Assembly (NCBI RefSeq): GCF_017163935.1
Contig: NZ_JABVZR010000002.1
Span: 496,001 to 560,000, forward strand
Reading direction: 5' to 3'
Origin: Novosphingobium terrae
GTDB taxonomy: Bacteria > Pseudomonadota > Alphaproteobacteria > Sphingomonadales > Sphingomonadaceae
Length of the DNA stretch: 64,000 nucleotides
The number at the start of each line of letters is the position of its first letter. The stretch's first letter is position 1. Positions 35,181-44,666 of this stretch are shown in pieces. The position numbers and the translations under genes were made by a program. A model generated the notes under the pieces. That model was not told the DNA's origin. It saw only the letters and a list, made by a program, of their open reading frames with translations, and did no database searches.

Positions 35181-36443
35181 ATGATCGCCCAGCCTTTTGC
35201 GCGCCGCCTGCGCCTTTTCGGCCTGACACTGGCCATCGGTTTGCAGGCTGCCCTGCCCGCACAGGCGAAGGCCCCCTCCAAGCCTGCCGGAGAACGGATC
35301 GAAAGGCTGGTCCTGCTTTACCGCCATGGCGTGCGCGCGCCTCTGCCCGGTGAGGCGGGGCTTGCCGATCTGGCCCCCGCGCCAATGGCGGACTGGTCCA
35401 CCGCGCCAACCCTGCTCACCCTGCATGGCGCTGAAGCCTTGACCCTGCTGGCGCGCTGGCAGGCCGGACAATGGCGCCATCTTGGCCTGCTGCCCGCCCA
35501 TGGCTGCCCCAGCCCGCGCGATCTCACGCTCCACGCCAATGCCACAGAGCGCACCATCGCCAGCGCCCATGCTCTGGCCGAGGGGCTGGCCCCCGGTTGC
35601 GATCTGCCCGTGGAGCACAAGCCGCTGGGCCAGCACGACGCGCTGTTCGAACCCATGGAAGCGGGCACCGCCACCGTCGATGGCCAGCAGGCCGCTCAGG
35701 ATGTGAACCGCTACACCGGCGGCGCCCCGGCCATGGCCGCCCGCCAGGCCCCGGCGCTTTCGGTCATGGAACGCATTCTGGGCTGCGACAAGACGCCCAA
35801 GCCCTGCCATCTCTCGACCATGCCCGGTGCCATCTCTGCCAGCGCCGATGGCCATGGCCTCTCGCTGACCGGGCCGATCGACAAGGCATCGGGCACGGCG
35901 CAGGTCTTTCTGCTGGAGTATATGGAGGGGATGCCGCTGGCGCATATCGGTTGGGGGCGGGCCACGCCTCAGGCCATTGCGCAGGTCAGCCCGCTGCATG
36001 CCGCGCTCTTCGACGTGTTCGACCGCTCGCCCTATATGGCCCGGCGCAGCGGCGGAGAGCTGGCGCGGCAGGCCCTCACCGCCCTTTTCGCGCCAGACCA
36101 GCCCCGCCTGACGCTGCTGATCGGCCATGACAACAACATCGCCGCGCTGACCTCGCTGCTGGGCGCCGGTTTTCAGGTGCCCGGTCTGGGCCGCAACGAT
36201 CCGCCGCCCGGCGGCGCTCTGGAACTGGCGCTGGTGCGCCGCCCTGACGGCACAGCCTTTGTCAAAGCCTTCTATGTGGCGGCGACACCCGATCAGGTCC
36301 GCCATCTGACCCATTTTAACCCCCGGCATCGCCCCTATGAGCAGGCGCTGACGCTGGGCCTCTGCGCCCGGACCGCCTGCCCTGCCGCCACCTTCCGCCA
36401 GCGCCTGACCGCGCGCCTGTTGCCCACTGTCACAAACCGCTGA
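35181..36443 (+). CDS. histidine acid phosphatase, AppA phytase/glucose-1-phosphatase-like
   Basis: Periplasmic or secreted phosphomonoesterase of 420 residues. The signal peptide covers residues 1-33 (ending PAQAKAP). The histidine-phosphatase motif RHGVRAP near residue 54 supplies the nucleophilic His, and LLIGHDNNIAAL near residue 315 supplies the proton-donor Asp. PPGGALELALVRR after it resembles the C-terminal part of AppA. AppA has HDTN where this protein has HDNN, so phytate specificity is likely but not certain. The ATG at 35181 follows CCGGAG. It lies between a TonB receptor and a phospholipase C and would release phosphate from inositol or sugar phosphates outside the cell. Confidence 0.86.
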   Translation: MIAQPFARRLRLFGLTLAIGLQAALPAQAKAPSKPAGERIERLVLLYRHGVRAPLPGEAGLADLAPAPMADWSTAPTLLTLHGAEALTLLARWQAGQWRHLGLLPAHGCPSPRDLTLHANATERTIASAHALAEGLAPGCDLPVEHKPLGQHDALFEPMEAGTATVDGQQAAQDVNRYTGGAPAMAARQAPALSVMERILGCDKTPKPCHLSTMPGAISASADGHGLSLTGPIDKASGTAQVFLLEYMEGMPLAHIGWGRATPQAIAQVSPLHAALFDVFDRSPYMARRSGGELARQALTALFAPDQPRLTLLIGHDNNIAALTSLLGAGFQVPGLGRNDPPPGGALELALVRRPDGTAFVKAFYVAATPDQVRHLTHFNPRHRPYEQALTLGLCARTACPAATFRQRLTARLLPTVTNR

Positions 36444-36471
36444 TACGCCGGGCCAATCAGGAGAATCACCG

Positions 36472-38583
36472 ATGATCGACCGCCGAGCCCTGCTGCGCCA
36501 ATCCCTGCAAGGGGCTGCCCTCGCCTCGCTGCCCGCCGGGCTTGCGCCCATTCTGGCGCGCGCGGCCAGCATCGCGCCCGATCGCCGCAGCGGCACCATC
36601 AACGATGTCGCCCATATCGTGGTGCTGATGCAGGAGAACCGCGGCTTCGACCATTATTTCGGCACCATGCCGGGCGTGCGCGGCTTTGGCGACCGCTTCC
36701 CCATCCCCCTCCCCTCCGATGCCGATGGCACGCCCCGCACCGTCTGGGACCAGCGCGACGCTGCCGCCACTCCGCCGCGCCGCATGCGCCCCTTCCCGCT
36801 CGCCACGCAGCAGGATTTCGACCTGATGCGCATGCTGGGTACGCCGCACACCTGGTCCAACGCGCAGGCGGCGTGGGACAATGGGCGCATGGCGCATTGG
36901 CCCGAAGCCAAGACCCAGCGCTCCATGGCCTATTACCAACAGGCCGACATTCCCTTCCAATGGGCCATGGCCGACGCCTTCACCCTGTGCGACGCCTATC
37001 ACTGCGCGATGCACACCGGCACCAACACCAACCGCCTGTTCCTCTGGACCGGCTCGAACGATCCGCTGGGCAAGGGCGGCGGCCCCGCGCTGGACAATCC
37101 GGACGACGATCTGGCCAAGCCCGATGCCGCCAGCCAGCCGCGCTTTTTCTGGACGACCTATCCCGAAAGGCTGGAGGCGGCGGGCGTCAGCTGGCGGGTC
37201 TATCAGGATATGGCCGACAATTTCGGCGACAATCCGCTGGCCAATTTCCTGCAATATCGCGCAGCCTATCGCGGCGATGCGGGATCGCGCAAGGTGCTGG
37301 CCGACAAGGGGCTCAGCACCCATGCGCTCGACGCGCTGCGCGCCGATGTGCTGGCCGACCGCCTGCCGCAGATCAGCTGGATCGTGGGCACCACCGAAGG
37401 GTCGGAGCATCCCGGCCCCTCCAGCCCGGCGCAGGGCGCGGCCTACACCGCCAAGGTGATCGAGGCACTGACCGCCAATCCCGCCGTCTGGGCGCGCACT
37501 GTGCTGTTCATCAACTTCGATGAAAATGACGGCTTTTTCGATCACGTCCCGCCCCCCGCGCCGCCCTCGCCCGATGCCGATCTGCCGGGCGGTTTTGCCG
37601 GGGCCAGCACCGTTTCCACTTTGGGCGAATACCACCATCTGCGCGCACCCGGCGCCGATGGCGATGATCTCAATCTGCGCGGCCGCCCCTATGGGCTGGG
37701 GCCGCGCGTGCCGATGTATGTGCTCTCACCCTGGTCGCGCGGCGGGCGCGTGCATTCAGAGGTTTCCGACCATACTTCAGTGATCCGCTTTATGGAACGC
37801 CGCTTCGGCGTGCAGGAACCCAACATCAGTGCCTGGCGCCGCGCCGTCTGCAGCGATCTGACCAGCGCTTTCGATTTCGCGCATGCCGCGCCGGTGCAGC
37901 CCATCCTGACCCCCGCCCTGACCTCGACCATGGCCCAGGCGCCGGACCGCAGCGCCCGCGCCCATGCCATCGCCAAACAGCCCGACGCCCATCCGCCCGA
38001 GAACCAGCCCCTGCCCACGCAGCATTCCGGTATCCGCCCGGCCTGCCCGGCGCGCTATCAGCTGGAGGTGACGGGAGGCCTGTCCGATGGCGGCGTGGCG
38101 CTGACCTTCTCCGCCGGAGAGGGGCTGGCAAGCGTCTTTCAGGTCTATGACCGGCTGAGGCTGGATCTGGTGCCCCGCCGCTTCACCGTCGAGCCGGGCA
38201 AGCAGCTCAGCGATCACTGGCCCCTGCATGGCGCGGAAAAGGCCTATGACCTCTGGGTGCTGGGCCCGGCAGGCTTCCATCGCGCTTTTGCCGGCAGGGC
38301 GGGCGGGCAGGAGCCCGAACTGATGTGGTCCATCGCCGATGGCCAGCTCAGCCTTACCGTCAAACCGGGGCATGGCGGCGTCAAGGCCAGCGCTCAGGCC
38401 TATCGCGCCCATCATCGTGACTGGTCCCCCGCTGCCGAGGGCGGCACCATGCGCTGGCCGCTGGCTCCCACCCATGGTTGGTACGATATGCAGGTCGAGG
38501 GCCCCAACGGCTGGCAGCGGCGCTTCGCAGGCCGGATCGATGGCGCATGGGCCGCGATCAGCGATCCGGCGAGCGCTTCATAA
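36472..38583 (+). CDS. phosphocholine-specific phospholipase C (Tat-exported)
   Basis: A 703-residue enzyme that hydrolyses phosphatidylcholine-type lipids to diacylglycerol and a phosphorylated head group. The N-terminus IDRRALLRQSLQGAALASL is a Tat signal. The phosphoesterase domain (about 40-490) shows HIVVLMQENRGFDHYFG, the metal-binding family signature, then HTGTNTNRLFLWTG and FINFDENDGFFDHV. Two C-terminal repeats of the DUF756 type follow (about 530-690), seen as LASVFQVYDRL and HGWYDMQVEGPNGWQRRFAG. Domain order and length match non-haemolytic PlcN-type enzymes of Pseudomonas and Burkholderia. The start has AGGAG and lies 28 bases after the phosphatase stop, so it is co-transcribed with it. 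Phosphate control is likely, but I could not identify a Pho box. Confidence 0.9.
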   Translation: MIDRRALLRQSLQGAALASLPAGLAPILARAASIAPDRRSGTINDVAHIVVLMQENRGFDHYFGTMPGVRGFGDRFPIPLPSDADGTPRTVWDQRDAAATPPRRMRPFPLATQQDFDLMRMLGTPHTWSNAQAAWDNGRMAHWPEAKTQRSMAYYQQADIPFQWAMADAFTLCDAYHCAMHTGTNTNRLFLWTGSNDPLGKGGGPALDNPDDDLAKPDAASQPRFFWTTYPERLEAAGVSWRVYQDMADNFGDNPLANFLQYRAAYRGDAGSRKVLADKGLSTHALDALRADVLADRLPQISWIVGTTEGSEHPGPSSPAQGAAYTAKVIEALTANPAVWARTVLFINFDENDGFFDHVPPPAPPSPDADLPGGFAGASTVSTLGEYHHLRAPGADGDDLNLRGRPYGLGPRVPMYVLSPWSRGGRVHSEVSDHTSVIRFMERRFGVQEPNISAWRRAVCSDLTSAFDFAHAAPVQPILTPALTSTMAQAPDRSARAHAIAKQPDAHPPENQPLPTQHSGIRPACPARYQLEVTGGLSDGGVALTFSAGEGLASVFQVYDRLRLDLVPRRFTVEPGKQLSDHWPLHGAEKAYDLWVLGPAGFHRAFAGRAGGQEPELMWSIADGQLSLTVKPGHGGVKASAQAYRAHHRDWSPAAEGGTMRWPLAPTHGWYDMQVEGPNGWQRRFAGRIDGAWAAISDPASAS

Positions 38584-38660
38584 CTGCCGATGGAGCGCGG
38601 GCGGGCCACGCTCCCGCCCCCTCAGCGCCATGATGGAGATGGCCAGAGCGCATGGCCCGG

Positions 38661-39605
38661 TCATCTCCAAAGGCGAGGCGCCCCCTGCTGCTGCCGATAA
38701 TCGCGCGGTGACACACCAAAGCGCCGCGCAAAACAGCGCGAGAAATGCGCCGAGCTGGCAAAACCGCAATCCAGCGCGATCCGGGTGATGCTCTCGGGCC
38801 GACTGGCCAGGCGCTGCGCCGCCAGATCCAGCCTGCGGTCCATCAGATAGGCGGAGGGCGTGGTGCCCGCCTCGGCAAAGGCCATCTGCAGCGCGCGCTG
38901 GGTCACGCCCAACCGCCGCGCCAGCTCCTGCCCGCTCAGTTCCGCATCATCGGGCGAGCGTTCGATCTCGGCCACGGTGCGGCGGAACAGCGCGCCCGCT
39001 CCGCGCCCGGCCAGAGCCGTATCGTTGGACAGCACCGCCAGCGCCACCATATCGAGAAAGGACCGTTCCAGCAGAGCGCCCGCCTGATCCCCGGCCTGAA
39101 ACGGCGCCTCGCTCACCAGCGTGGTCAGCATCTGCCCCACCAGCCCCACCGCAGGCACCGCGGCATCGAGATGGATGGCCCCGCGGATCGCCGCCGCACC
39201 CACCCGGTCACGCAGGGCCTGTTCATCGAATTCGGCGATCAGCAGGCTGACATCGCGCGAGGTGTCCAGATCGTAATGATCGTCCAGCCGTAGCAGGGTG
39301 AGGTCTCCGGTACCCAGCGTGGCCTCGCGCCCGCATTGGCGGTTGCGGGTGGCGCCGCCTTCCTGAAAATGCAGGATCATGCGCTGCGGCCCCGTGCCCC
39401 TTGCCTGCCTTCGCACCCTGGACGAGCAGGAGCGCACCCGCGAAAAGCGGATGTTGCCGACTTCGCATTTGACCAGATCGGCAGGAAATCCCGCCTCCCG
39501 GCTGGAGATGGCGATGCCCTGCCAATTCTCCATCGCCCAATCGTTCCAGCAATCGAGCTGGCGCCGCAACGGCAGCTCACGCGTGGAGAGAACTTCCCGC
39601 CCCAT
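38661..39605 (-). CDS. AraC-family regulator, FeaR-like
   Basis: A 314-residue transcriptional regulator. The N-terminal 170 residues (RRQLDCWNDWAMENWQG, then NIRFSRVRS) match the AraC-binding-like domain found in FeaR and related activators. The C-terminal 100 residues carry two helix-turn-helix units (ELARRLGVTQRALQMAFAEAG; ITRIALDCGFASSAHFSRCF) and end in SPRDYRQQQG. The start at 39605 follows GAAGGGGAAGG. It lies 65 bases downstream of an aldehyde dehydrogenase gene on the same strand. In E. coli, FeaR activates phenylacetaldehyde dehydrogenase (feaB) and amine oxidase genes, so it most likely controls its neighbour and perhaps the divergent homogentisate operon. Confidence 0.85.
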   Translation of the reverse strand: MGREVLSTRELPLRRQLDCWNDWAMENWQGIAISSREAGFPADLVKCEVGNIRFSRVRSCSSRVRRQARGTGPQRMILHFQEGGATRNRQCGREATLGTGDLTLLRLDDHYDLDTSRDVSLLIAEFDEQALRDRVGAAAIRGAIHLDAAVPAVGLVGQMLTTLVSEAPFQAGDQAGALLERSFLDMVALAVLSNDTALAGRGAGALFRRTVAEIERSPDDAELSGQELARRLGVTQRALQMAFAEAGTTPSAYLMDRRLDLAAQRLASRPESITRIALDCGFASSAHFSRCFARRFGVSPRDYRQQQGAPRLWR

Positions 39606-39670
39606 GATCCTTCCCCTTCTACCCTGCGGGGCACCTTCTGCGGGTGCCCTCGCCCTGCTTTTCGGACTGC

Positions 39671-41167
39671 TCAATGCGCGATGCAGACCGATTTTTCCTC
39701 CGTATAACCGTCCAGCCAGTTCGTCCCGAAATCGCGACCGAGGCCCGATTCCTTGAAGCCGCCAAAAGGCATGTTGGGATCGATAAAGACATGGCTGTTG
39801 ACCCAGACCGTGCCCGCCTCGATGCGGCGGGTGAGGTCCATCGCCGCGCCGATGTCCTGAGTCCACAGGCTGGCGGCCAGACCCAGCCGGGTGTCATTGG
39901 CGCGGGCCAGACCTTCCTCGGCATCGGCCACTTTCGTGATGTTGAGGATGGGGCCAAAGACCTCCTCGCGGGTGAGCTTCGTGTCTTCCGAGGGGTTGAG
40001 CACCAGCGCGGGCGAGACGAAATAGCCCTCATCCGGCACCGCGATCTGGCCGCGCAGTTCCACGCCCTGCGCCTTAGCATCGGCCACATAGGCCTGCACC
40101 TTGGCCTGATGATCGGCGGACACCAGCGGGTTGAGCTGCGCCGCCGGATCGAGCCCGCTGCCCACGTTCAGCCCCAGCAGGGGCTGCTCCAGCCCGGTGA
40201 TCAGATCGTCATAAAGCGGCGCCTCGACAAACACGCGCGAGGCCGCCGCGCAGACCTGCCCGCCATTGAGGAAACCGCCCGCCATCAGCCCGGGGATCAC
40301 CTTGCCGAGATCTGCATCCTTCAGCACCAGAGCCGGGTTCTTGCCGCCCAGTTCCAGCGTGAAATGCTTCATGCCCTCGATGGCGGCATGGCCGATGGCC
40401 TTGCCCGTGGCGGTCGAGCCGGTGAAGGAGAGCTTGGCCACCAGCGGATGGCTGGTCAGCGCGCGGCCCGCGACAGCACCGCCGCCCGTCACCACATTGA
40501 AGACGCCAGCTGGCACGCCCGCCTCAAGCGCGGTTTCGGCCAGCCACAAAGCGGTCAGCGGCGTCACCTCGGAAGGCTTCAGCACAATGGAGCAGCCCGA
40601 AGCCAGCGCGGGCAGCACCTTCCACAGGGCGATCATCAGCGGGAAATTCCACGGCGCGATGCCACCCACCACGCCGACAGGCTCGCGCCGCGTATAGGCC
40701 GTCCAATGTGCAGGGCCGCCGGGCAGCGAGACATCGAAGGTACGCCCGCTCAGCTTGGTGGCCAGACCCGCCGCATAGCGGATCCAGTCCACCGAGGCGC
40801 CCACCTCGATCATCCGCGCGATATGGATCGACTTGCCCTGCTCCAAAGTTTCCAGTTGGGCGAAGGCTTCGGCGCGGCCCTCCAGCAGATCAGCCAGCTT
40901 CAGCAGCACGCGCTCACGATCCGCCGGGCGCAGCAAACGCCAGCGGCCATCGGCAAAAGCCTGATGCGCCGACTGCACGGCAGCGTCCACATCGCCCTCG
41001 CTGGCCTCCACGGCCTTGGCCAGTTCCTTGCCGGTGGCAGGATCGAACACCGCGAACTGCCCGCCACCCGAAGAGGCGCGCCACGCGCCCTCGATAAACA
41101 GGGCGGGATCGCGCTCCAGAAAGGCGCGCACCGCCGGATCGATGTCATGGGGCCCCTGATACGGCAT
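39671..41167 (-). CDS. aldehyde dehydrogenase, phenylacetaldehyde dehydrogenase-like
   Basis: NAD(P)-dependent aldehyde dehydrogenase of 498 residues, the usual family length. GIAPWNFPLMIALWKVLPAL and SFTGSTATGKAIG form the cofactor-binding region. The catalytic Glu is in LELGGKNP and the catalytic Cys in NGGQVCAAASRV. VFGPILNI and PFGGFKESGLGRDFG complete the fold. The start at 41167 has a GGAGAAGAG site. Linkage to a FeaR-like regulator and a homogentisate operon favours phenylacetaldehyde or a hydroxylated form as substrate, giving an aryl acetate. I considered 2-oxoglutarate semialdehyde, the last step of hydroxyproline catabolism, but this gene is 14 kb from region 1 and has no GTATAC element. 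Confidence 0.82.
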   Translation of the reverse strand: MPYQGPHDIDPAVRAFLERDPALFIEGAWRASSGGGQFAVFDPATGKELAKAVEASEGDVDAAVQSAHQAFADGRWRLLRPADRERVLLKLADLLEGRAEAFAQLETLEQGKSIHIARMIEVGASVDWIRYAAGLATKLSGRTFDVSLPGGPAHWTAYTRREPVGVVGGIAPWNFPLMIALWKVLPALASGCSIVLKPSEVTPLTALWLAETALEAGVPAGVFNVVTGGGAVAGRALTSHPLVAKLSFTGSTATGKAIGHAAIEGMKHFTLELGGKNPALVLKDADLGKVIPGLMAGGFLNGGQVCAAASRVFVEAPLYDDLITGLEQPLLGLNVGSGLDPAAQLNPLVSADHQAKVQAYVADAKAQGVELRGQIAVPDEGYFVSPALVLNPSEDTKLTREEVFGPILNITKVADAEEGLARANDTRLGLAASLWTQDIGAAMDLTRRIEAGTVWVNSHVFIDPNMPFGGFKESGLGRDFGTNWLDGYTEEKSVCIAH

Positions 41168-41248
41168 AGCTCTTCTCCGCCTGTCTGCGGACGGCGCAAG
41201 GCCGTCCATGTTATGCCCATCCTTTCTAGCCTTGCGCCGCGCATGGCG

Positions 41249-41270
41249 CTGTCATCAGTTCCAATGACAG
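41249..41270. promoter_or_regulatory. inverted repeat in the ALDH/hmgA divergent region
   Basis: CTGTCAT (41249-41255) and ATGACAG (41264-41270) form a perfect 7-bp inverted repeat around 8 bases, 77 bases before the hmgA start. It is a candidate operator for control of the homogentisate operon. The protein that binds it cannot be told from the sequence. Confidence 0.45.
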
Positions 41271-41346
41271 AGGGTGTTTCGCAGCGGCGCTAGAAGGAAC
41301 CCACAAGGCCTCCCCGGCAAAGGCGAGGCACTCTGGGAGAATCCTG

Positions 41347-42711
41347 ATGACCGTCTCACCCGTGCTGGAGACCCCGCTGCGCGCCGCCCCGGCGGTTGAC
41401 GCCTATCTTCCCGGCTTCGGCAACCATCTGGCAACAGAGGCCGTGCCCGGCGCCCTGCCCGTGGGCCGCAACTCGCCCCAGCATGTGCCCTATGGCCTGT
41501 TTGCCGAGCAGCTTTCGGGCACCGCCTTCACCGCGCCGCGTGTGGAGAACAAGCGCTCATGGCTCTATCGCCTGCGCCCCACTGCGCAGCATCCACCCTT
41601 CGTGCCCTATGCGCGCGAGAGCCTGATCCGGGCCAATCCCTATGACAGCGCCCCGCCCAGCCCCAACCGCCTGCGCTGGAACCCGCAGCCGCTGCCGACC
41701 GAACCGGTCGATTTCATCGATGGCCTGACGACCTATTGCGGCAATGGCGATGTGGGCACGGGCGTGGGTGTCAGCATCCATCTCTATGCCTGCAATGCCT
41801 CGATGCAGGGCCGCGCCTTCTTCAGCGCGGATGGCGAATGGCTGATCGTCCCCCAGCAGGGGCAGTTGCTGATCGTTACCGAACTGGGCCGCATCACCGT
41901 GGGGCCGCAGCAGATCGCGGTGATCCCGCGCGGGGTGCGCTTCCGTGTGGAGCTGCTGGATGGCCCGGCGCGCGGCTATATCTGCGAGAACCATGGCGCC
42001 ATCTTCCGCCTGCCCGATCTGGGGCCGATCGGCAGCAACGGCCTCGCCAATCCGCGCGATTTCGAGACGCCGCTCGCATGGTTTGAAGACAGCGATGAGC
42101 CCACGCAGGTGGTGCAGAAGTTTCAGGGCCATCTCTGGACCTCCACGCTGGATCACTCGCCCCTCGATGTGGTGGCATGGCACGGCAATCTGGCGCCCTA
42201 TCGCTATGATCTGACGCGCTTCAACACGATCAACACCGTGTCCTTCGATCATCCCGATCCCTCGATCTTCACGGTTTTGACCTCCCCTACCAATACACCT
42301 GGCACGGCCAATTGCGATTTCGTGATCTTCCCTCCGCGCTGGATGGTGGCCGAGGATACCTTCCGCCCCCCATGGTTCCACCGCAACGTCATGAGCGAGT
42401 TCATGGGGCTGATCCACGGCGCCTATGACGCCAAGGCAGGCGGCTTCGCGCCGGGCGGCGCTTCGCTGCACAATCAGATGTCGGGCCACGGGCCCGATCA
42501 GGCCAGCCATGAGGCGGCGGTGAAGGCAAAGCTGATCCCGCACCGCATCGAGAACACCATGGCCTTCATGTTCGAGAGTTGCCACGTCTTCGTGCCCACG
42601 CGCTTCGCGATGGAAACGCCGCTGATGCAACTCGATTACGACGACTGCTGGGCCGGTTTTCAGAAGGCCCAGGTTCCTCTCAGCCTTCCCCTTTCAGGAG
42701 TGGCACAGTGA
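41347..42711 (+). CDS. hmgA: homogentisate 1,2-dioxygenase
   Basis: Fe(II) ring-cleaving dioxygenase of 454 residues that converts homogentisate to maleylacetoacetate. The N-terminus [26 protein letters not shown] is diagnostic. The C-terminal cupin holds the iron ligands, with [16 protein letters not shown] and [15 protein letters not shown] clearly visible. Length matches the family. It is the first gene of a plus-strand operon. Its stop overlaps the GTG start of fahA, so the two are translationally coupled. The start at 41347 has GGGAGAATCCTG before it. It is the ring-opening enzyme for tyrosine, phenylacetate or hydroxyphenylacetate breakdown, depending on what feeds homogentisate. Confidence 0.96.
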   Translation: MTVSPVLETPLRAAPAVDAYLPGFGNHLATEAVPGALPVGRNSPQHVPYGLFAEQLSGTAFTAPRVENKRSWLYRLRPTAQHPPFVPYARESLIRANPYDSAPPSPNRLRWNPQPLPTEPVDFIDGLTTYCGNGDVGTGVGVSIHLYACNASMQGRAFFSADGEWLIVPQQGQLLIVTELGRITVGPQQIAVIPRGVRFRVELLDGPARGYICENHGAIFRLPDLGPIGSNGLANPRDFETPLAWFEDSDEPTQVVQKFQGHLWTSTLDHSPLDVVAWHGNLAPYRYDLTRFNTINTVSFDHPDPSIFTVLTSPTNTPGTANCDFVIFPPRWMVAEDTFRPPWFHRNVMSEFMGLIHGAYDAKAGGFAPGGASLHNQMSGHGPDQASHEAAVKAKLIPHRIENTMAFMFESCHVFVPTRFAMETPLMQLDYDDCWAGFQKAQVPLSLPLSGVAQ

Positions 42712-44006
42712 CCCTGCCCCGGATCGACCATACCCATGAGCCCAGCCTGACGAGCTGGGTCGCCTCGGCCAACGGCCATGCCGACTTCCCGATCCAGAAT
42801 CTGCCGCTGGGTGTGTTCTCGCCCCAAGGCGCTCAGCCGCGCATCGGTGTCGCCATCGGTGACAGTGTGCTGGATCTGGCCGCCATCGCCAGCCTTCTGC
42901 CCGAGGCGATGCAGCCTGCGGCGGGCCAGTCCTCCCTGAACGCCCTCTTCGCCCTGCCGCCCGAGGATCGCACCCTGCTGCGCCGCCGCCTCTCGCAACT
43001 GCTGAGCGACGAGGCCCATCGCCGGGACGTCGAAACCGCGCTGCATCCGCTGTCCGAGGTCACGCTGCATCTGCCCGCGCGGATCGGCGACTACACCGAT
43101 TTCTATGTCGGCATCCATCACGCCACCAATGTCGGCAAGCTGTTCCGGCCCGACAATCCGTTGCTGCCCAACTACAAATATGTGCCGATCGGCTATCATG
43201 GCCGCGCCTCCTCGGTGCGCCCCAGCGGCGAGCCCGTGGTGCGCCCGCGCGGCCAGCGCAAGGCGCCCAATGCCGATGTGCCGGTCTTCGAGCCCAGCGC
43301 CCGCCTCGACTATGAGCTGGAACTGGGCATCTGGGTGGCGCAGGGCAATGCTTTGGGCACCACCATCCCGATTGGCGAGGCCAGCGAGCATATCGCCGGG
43401 CTCAGCCTGCTCAACGACTGGTCCGCGCGCGATCTGCAGGCGTGGGAGTATCAGCCGCTCGGGCCGTTTCTGGCGAAGAATTTTCACACCACCATCTCGC
43501 CATGGGTGGTGACGGCGGAGGCTTTGGCGCCCTACCGCATCGCCCAGCCCGCGCGGCCCGAGGGTGATCCGGCACCGCTGCCCTATCTGCTGGACGCGCA
43601 GGATCAGGCGCAGGGCGCTTTGTCGCTGACGCTGTCGGTCTGGCTCTCCAGCGCGAAGATGCGCGAGGAAGGCCGTGCCCCGCTGCGCCTTTCGCAAGGC
43701 CCGGCCAGCAATATGTACTGGACCTTGGCGCAGATCGTGGCGCATCACGCCTCGGGCGGGTGCAACCTCAATCCCGGCGATTTGCTTGGGACGGGCACCA
43801 TTTCCGGCCCCACGCCAGACAGCTATGGCAGCCTGCTGGAGATCACCGAAGGTGGCAAAAACCCCTTCACCCTGCCCACCGGCGAGACGCGCAGCTTCCT
43901 TCAGGATGGCGACGAAATCTCCATCACCGCCAGCGCCCATGCCCCGGGGCGCGCCTCCATCGGTTTTGGCGAGTGCCGCGCGGTCATTCTGGCCACGCCG
44001 GCATGA
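42708..44006 (+). CDS. fahA: fumarylacetoacetase
   Basis: Hydrolyses fumarylacetoacetate to fumarate and acetoacetate, the last step of the homogentisate route. The protein has 432 residues. The N-terminal domain includes [15 protein letters not shown]. The catalytic domain shows [53 protein letters not shown] (metal-binding acids) and [22 protein letters not shown] place the start at GTG 42708, which overlaps the hmgA stop (GTGA) and follows CAGGAG. The frame is open upstream inside hmgA, but no family homology lies there. Its stop overlaps the maiA ATG. Confidence 0.95.
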   Translation: MTLPRIDHTHEPSLTSWVASANGHADFPIQNLPLGVFSPQGAQPRIGVAIGDSVLDLAAIASLLPEAMQPAAGQSSLNALFALPPEDRTLLRRRLSQLLSDEAHRRDVETALHPLSEVTLHLPARIGDYTDFYVGIHHATNVGKLFRPDNPLLPNYKYVPIGYHGRASSVRPSGEPVVRPRGQRKAPNADVPVFEPSARLDYELELGIWVAQGNALGTTIPIGEASEHIAGLSLLNDWSARDLQAWEYQPLGPFLAKNFHTTISPWVVTAEALAPYRIAQPARPEGDPAPLPYLLDAQDQAQGALSLTLSVWLSSAKMREEGRAPLRLSQGPASNMYWTLAQIVAHHASGGCNLNPGDLLGTGTISGPTPDSYGSLLEITEGGKNPFTLPTGETRSFLQDGDEISITASAHAPGRASIGFGECRAVILATPA

Positions 44007-44638
44007 TCCGCCTGCATGGCTACTGGCGGTCGGGCACGTCCTATCGCACGCGGATTGCGCTGAACCTGAAAGGGATCGCCTATGAACAGGCCACCCATGA
44101 TCTGCGCAAGGGCGAGCATAAGGACAGCGCCTTCCTCGACCTGCAGCCGCAGGGACTGGTTCCCGCGCTGGAGGTCGAGGGCGAGGTGCTGATCCAGTCC
44201 CCCGCCATTCTGGAATGGCTGGAGGAGGTCCATCCGCAACCGCCCCTGCTGCCTGCTGGTCCGGTCGGGCGGGCGCAAGTGCGGGCGATGGCTGCCGTGG
44301 TGGGCTGCGACATCCATCCGGTGAACAATCTGCGCATCCTCAAATCTCTGCGTGCCGATCTGGGGGCCGATGAGGCGCAGGTCAGCGCATGGATCGCACG
44401 CTGGATCACTGAAGGCTTTGCGGCTCTGGAACAGCTGATCGCCCGGCACGGCGGCGCCTATGCCTATGGCGAAACGCCCACGCTGGCTGACATCTATCTG
44501 GTGCCGCAGGTCTATGCCGCCGAACGCTTCGGTGTCGATCTCAGCCCCTATCCCCGCCTGACCGCCGCTGCGGCTCATGCCCGCCACCATCCCGCTTTCA
44601 TCAAGGCTGCCCCCGAAGCGCAGCCCGACGCCGACTGA
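44003..44638 (+). CDS. maiA: maleylacetoacetate isomerase (zeta-class GST)
   Basis: Glutathione-dependent isomerase of 211 residues that converts maleylacetoacetate to fumarylacetoacetate. The N-terminal thioredoxin fold has RSGTSYRTRIALNLKGI, the zeta-class active-site region with the catalytic Ser, and GLVPALEVEGEVLIQSPAILEWLEE. The C-terminal helical domain has GCDIHPVNNLRILKSL and PTLADIYLVPQVYAAERF. The ATG at 44003 overlaps the fahA stop (ATGA). With hmgA and fahA it completes the three-step lower pathway in a single transcript. Confidence 0.95.
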   Translation: MIRLHGYWRSGTSYRTRIALNLKGIAYEQATHDLRKGEHKDSAFLDLQPQGLVPALEVEGEVLIQSPAILEWLEEVHPQPPLLPAGPVGRAQVRAMAAVVGCDIHPVNNLRILKSLRADLGADEAQVSAWIARWITEGFAALEQLIARHGGAYAYGETPTLADIYLVPQVYAAERFGVDLSPYPRLTAAAAHARHHPAFIKAAPEAQPDAD

Positions 44639-44666
44639 CACGATAAAACCCTCAAAGGAGCCGATC

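Noticed and set aside
39671..41167. Aldehyde dehydrogenase as the missing 2-oxoglutarate semialdehyde dehydrogenase
   Set aside because: It is 14 kb from the hydroxyproline genes, lacks a GTATAC element, and sits with a FeaR-like regulator beside homogentisate genes.
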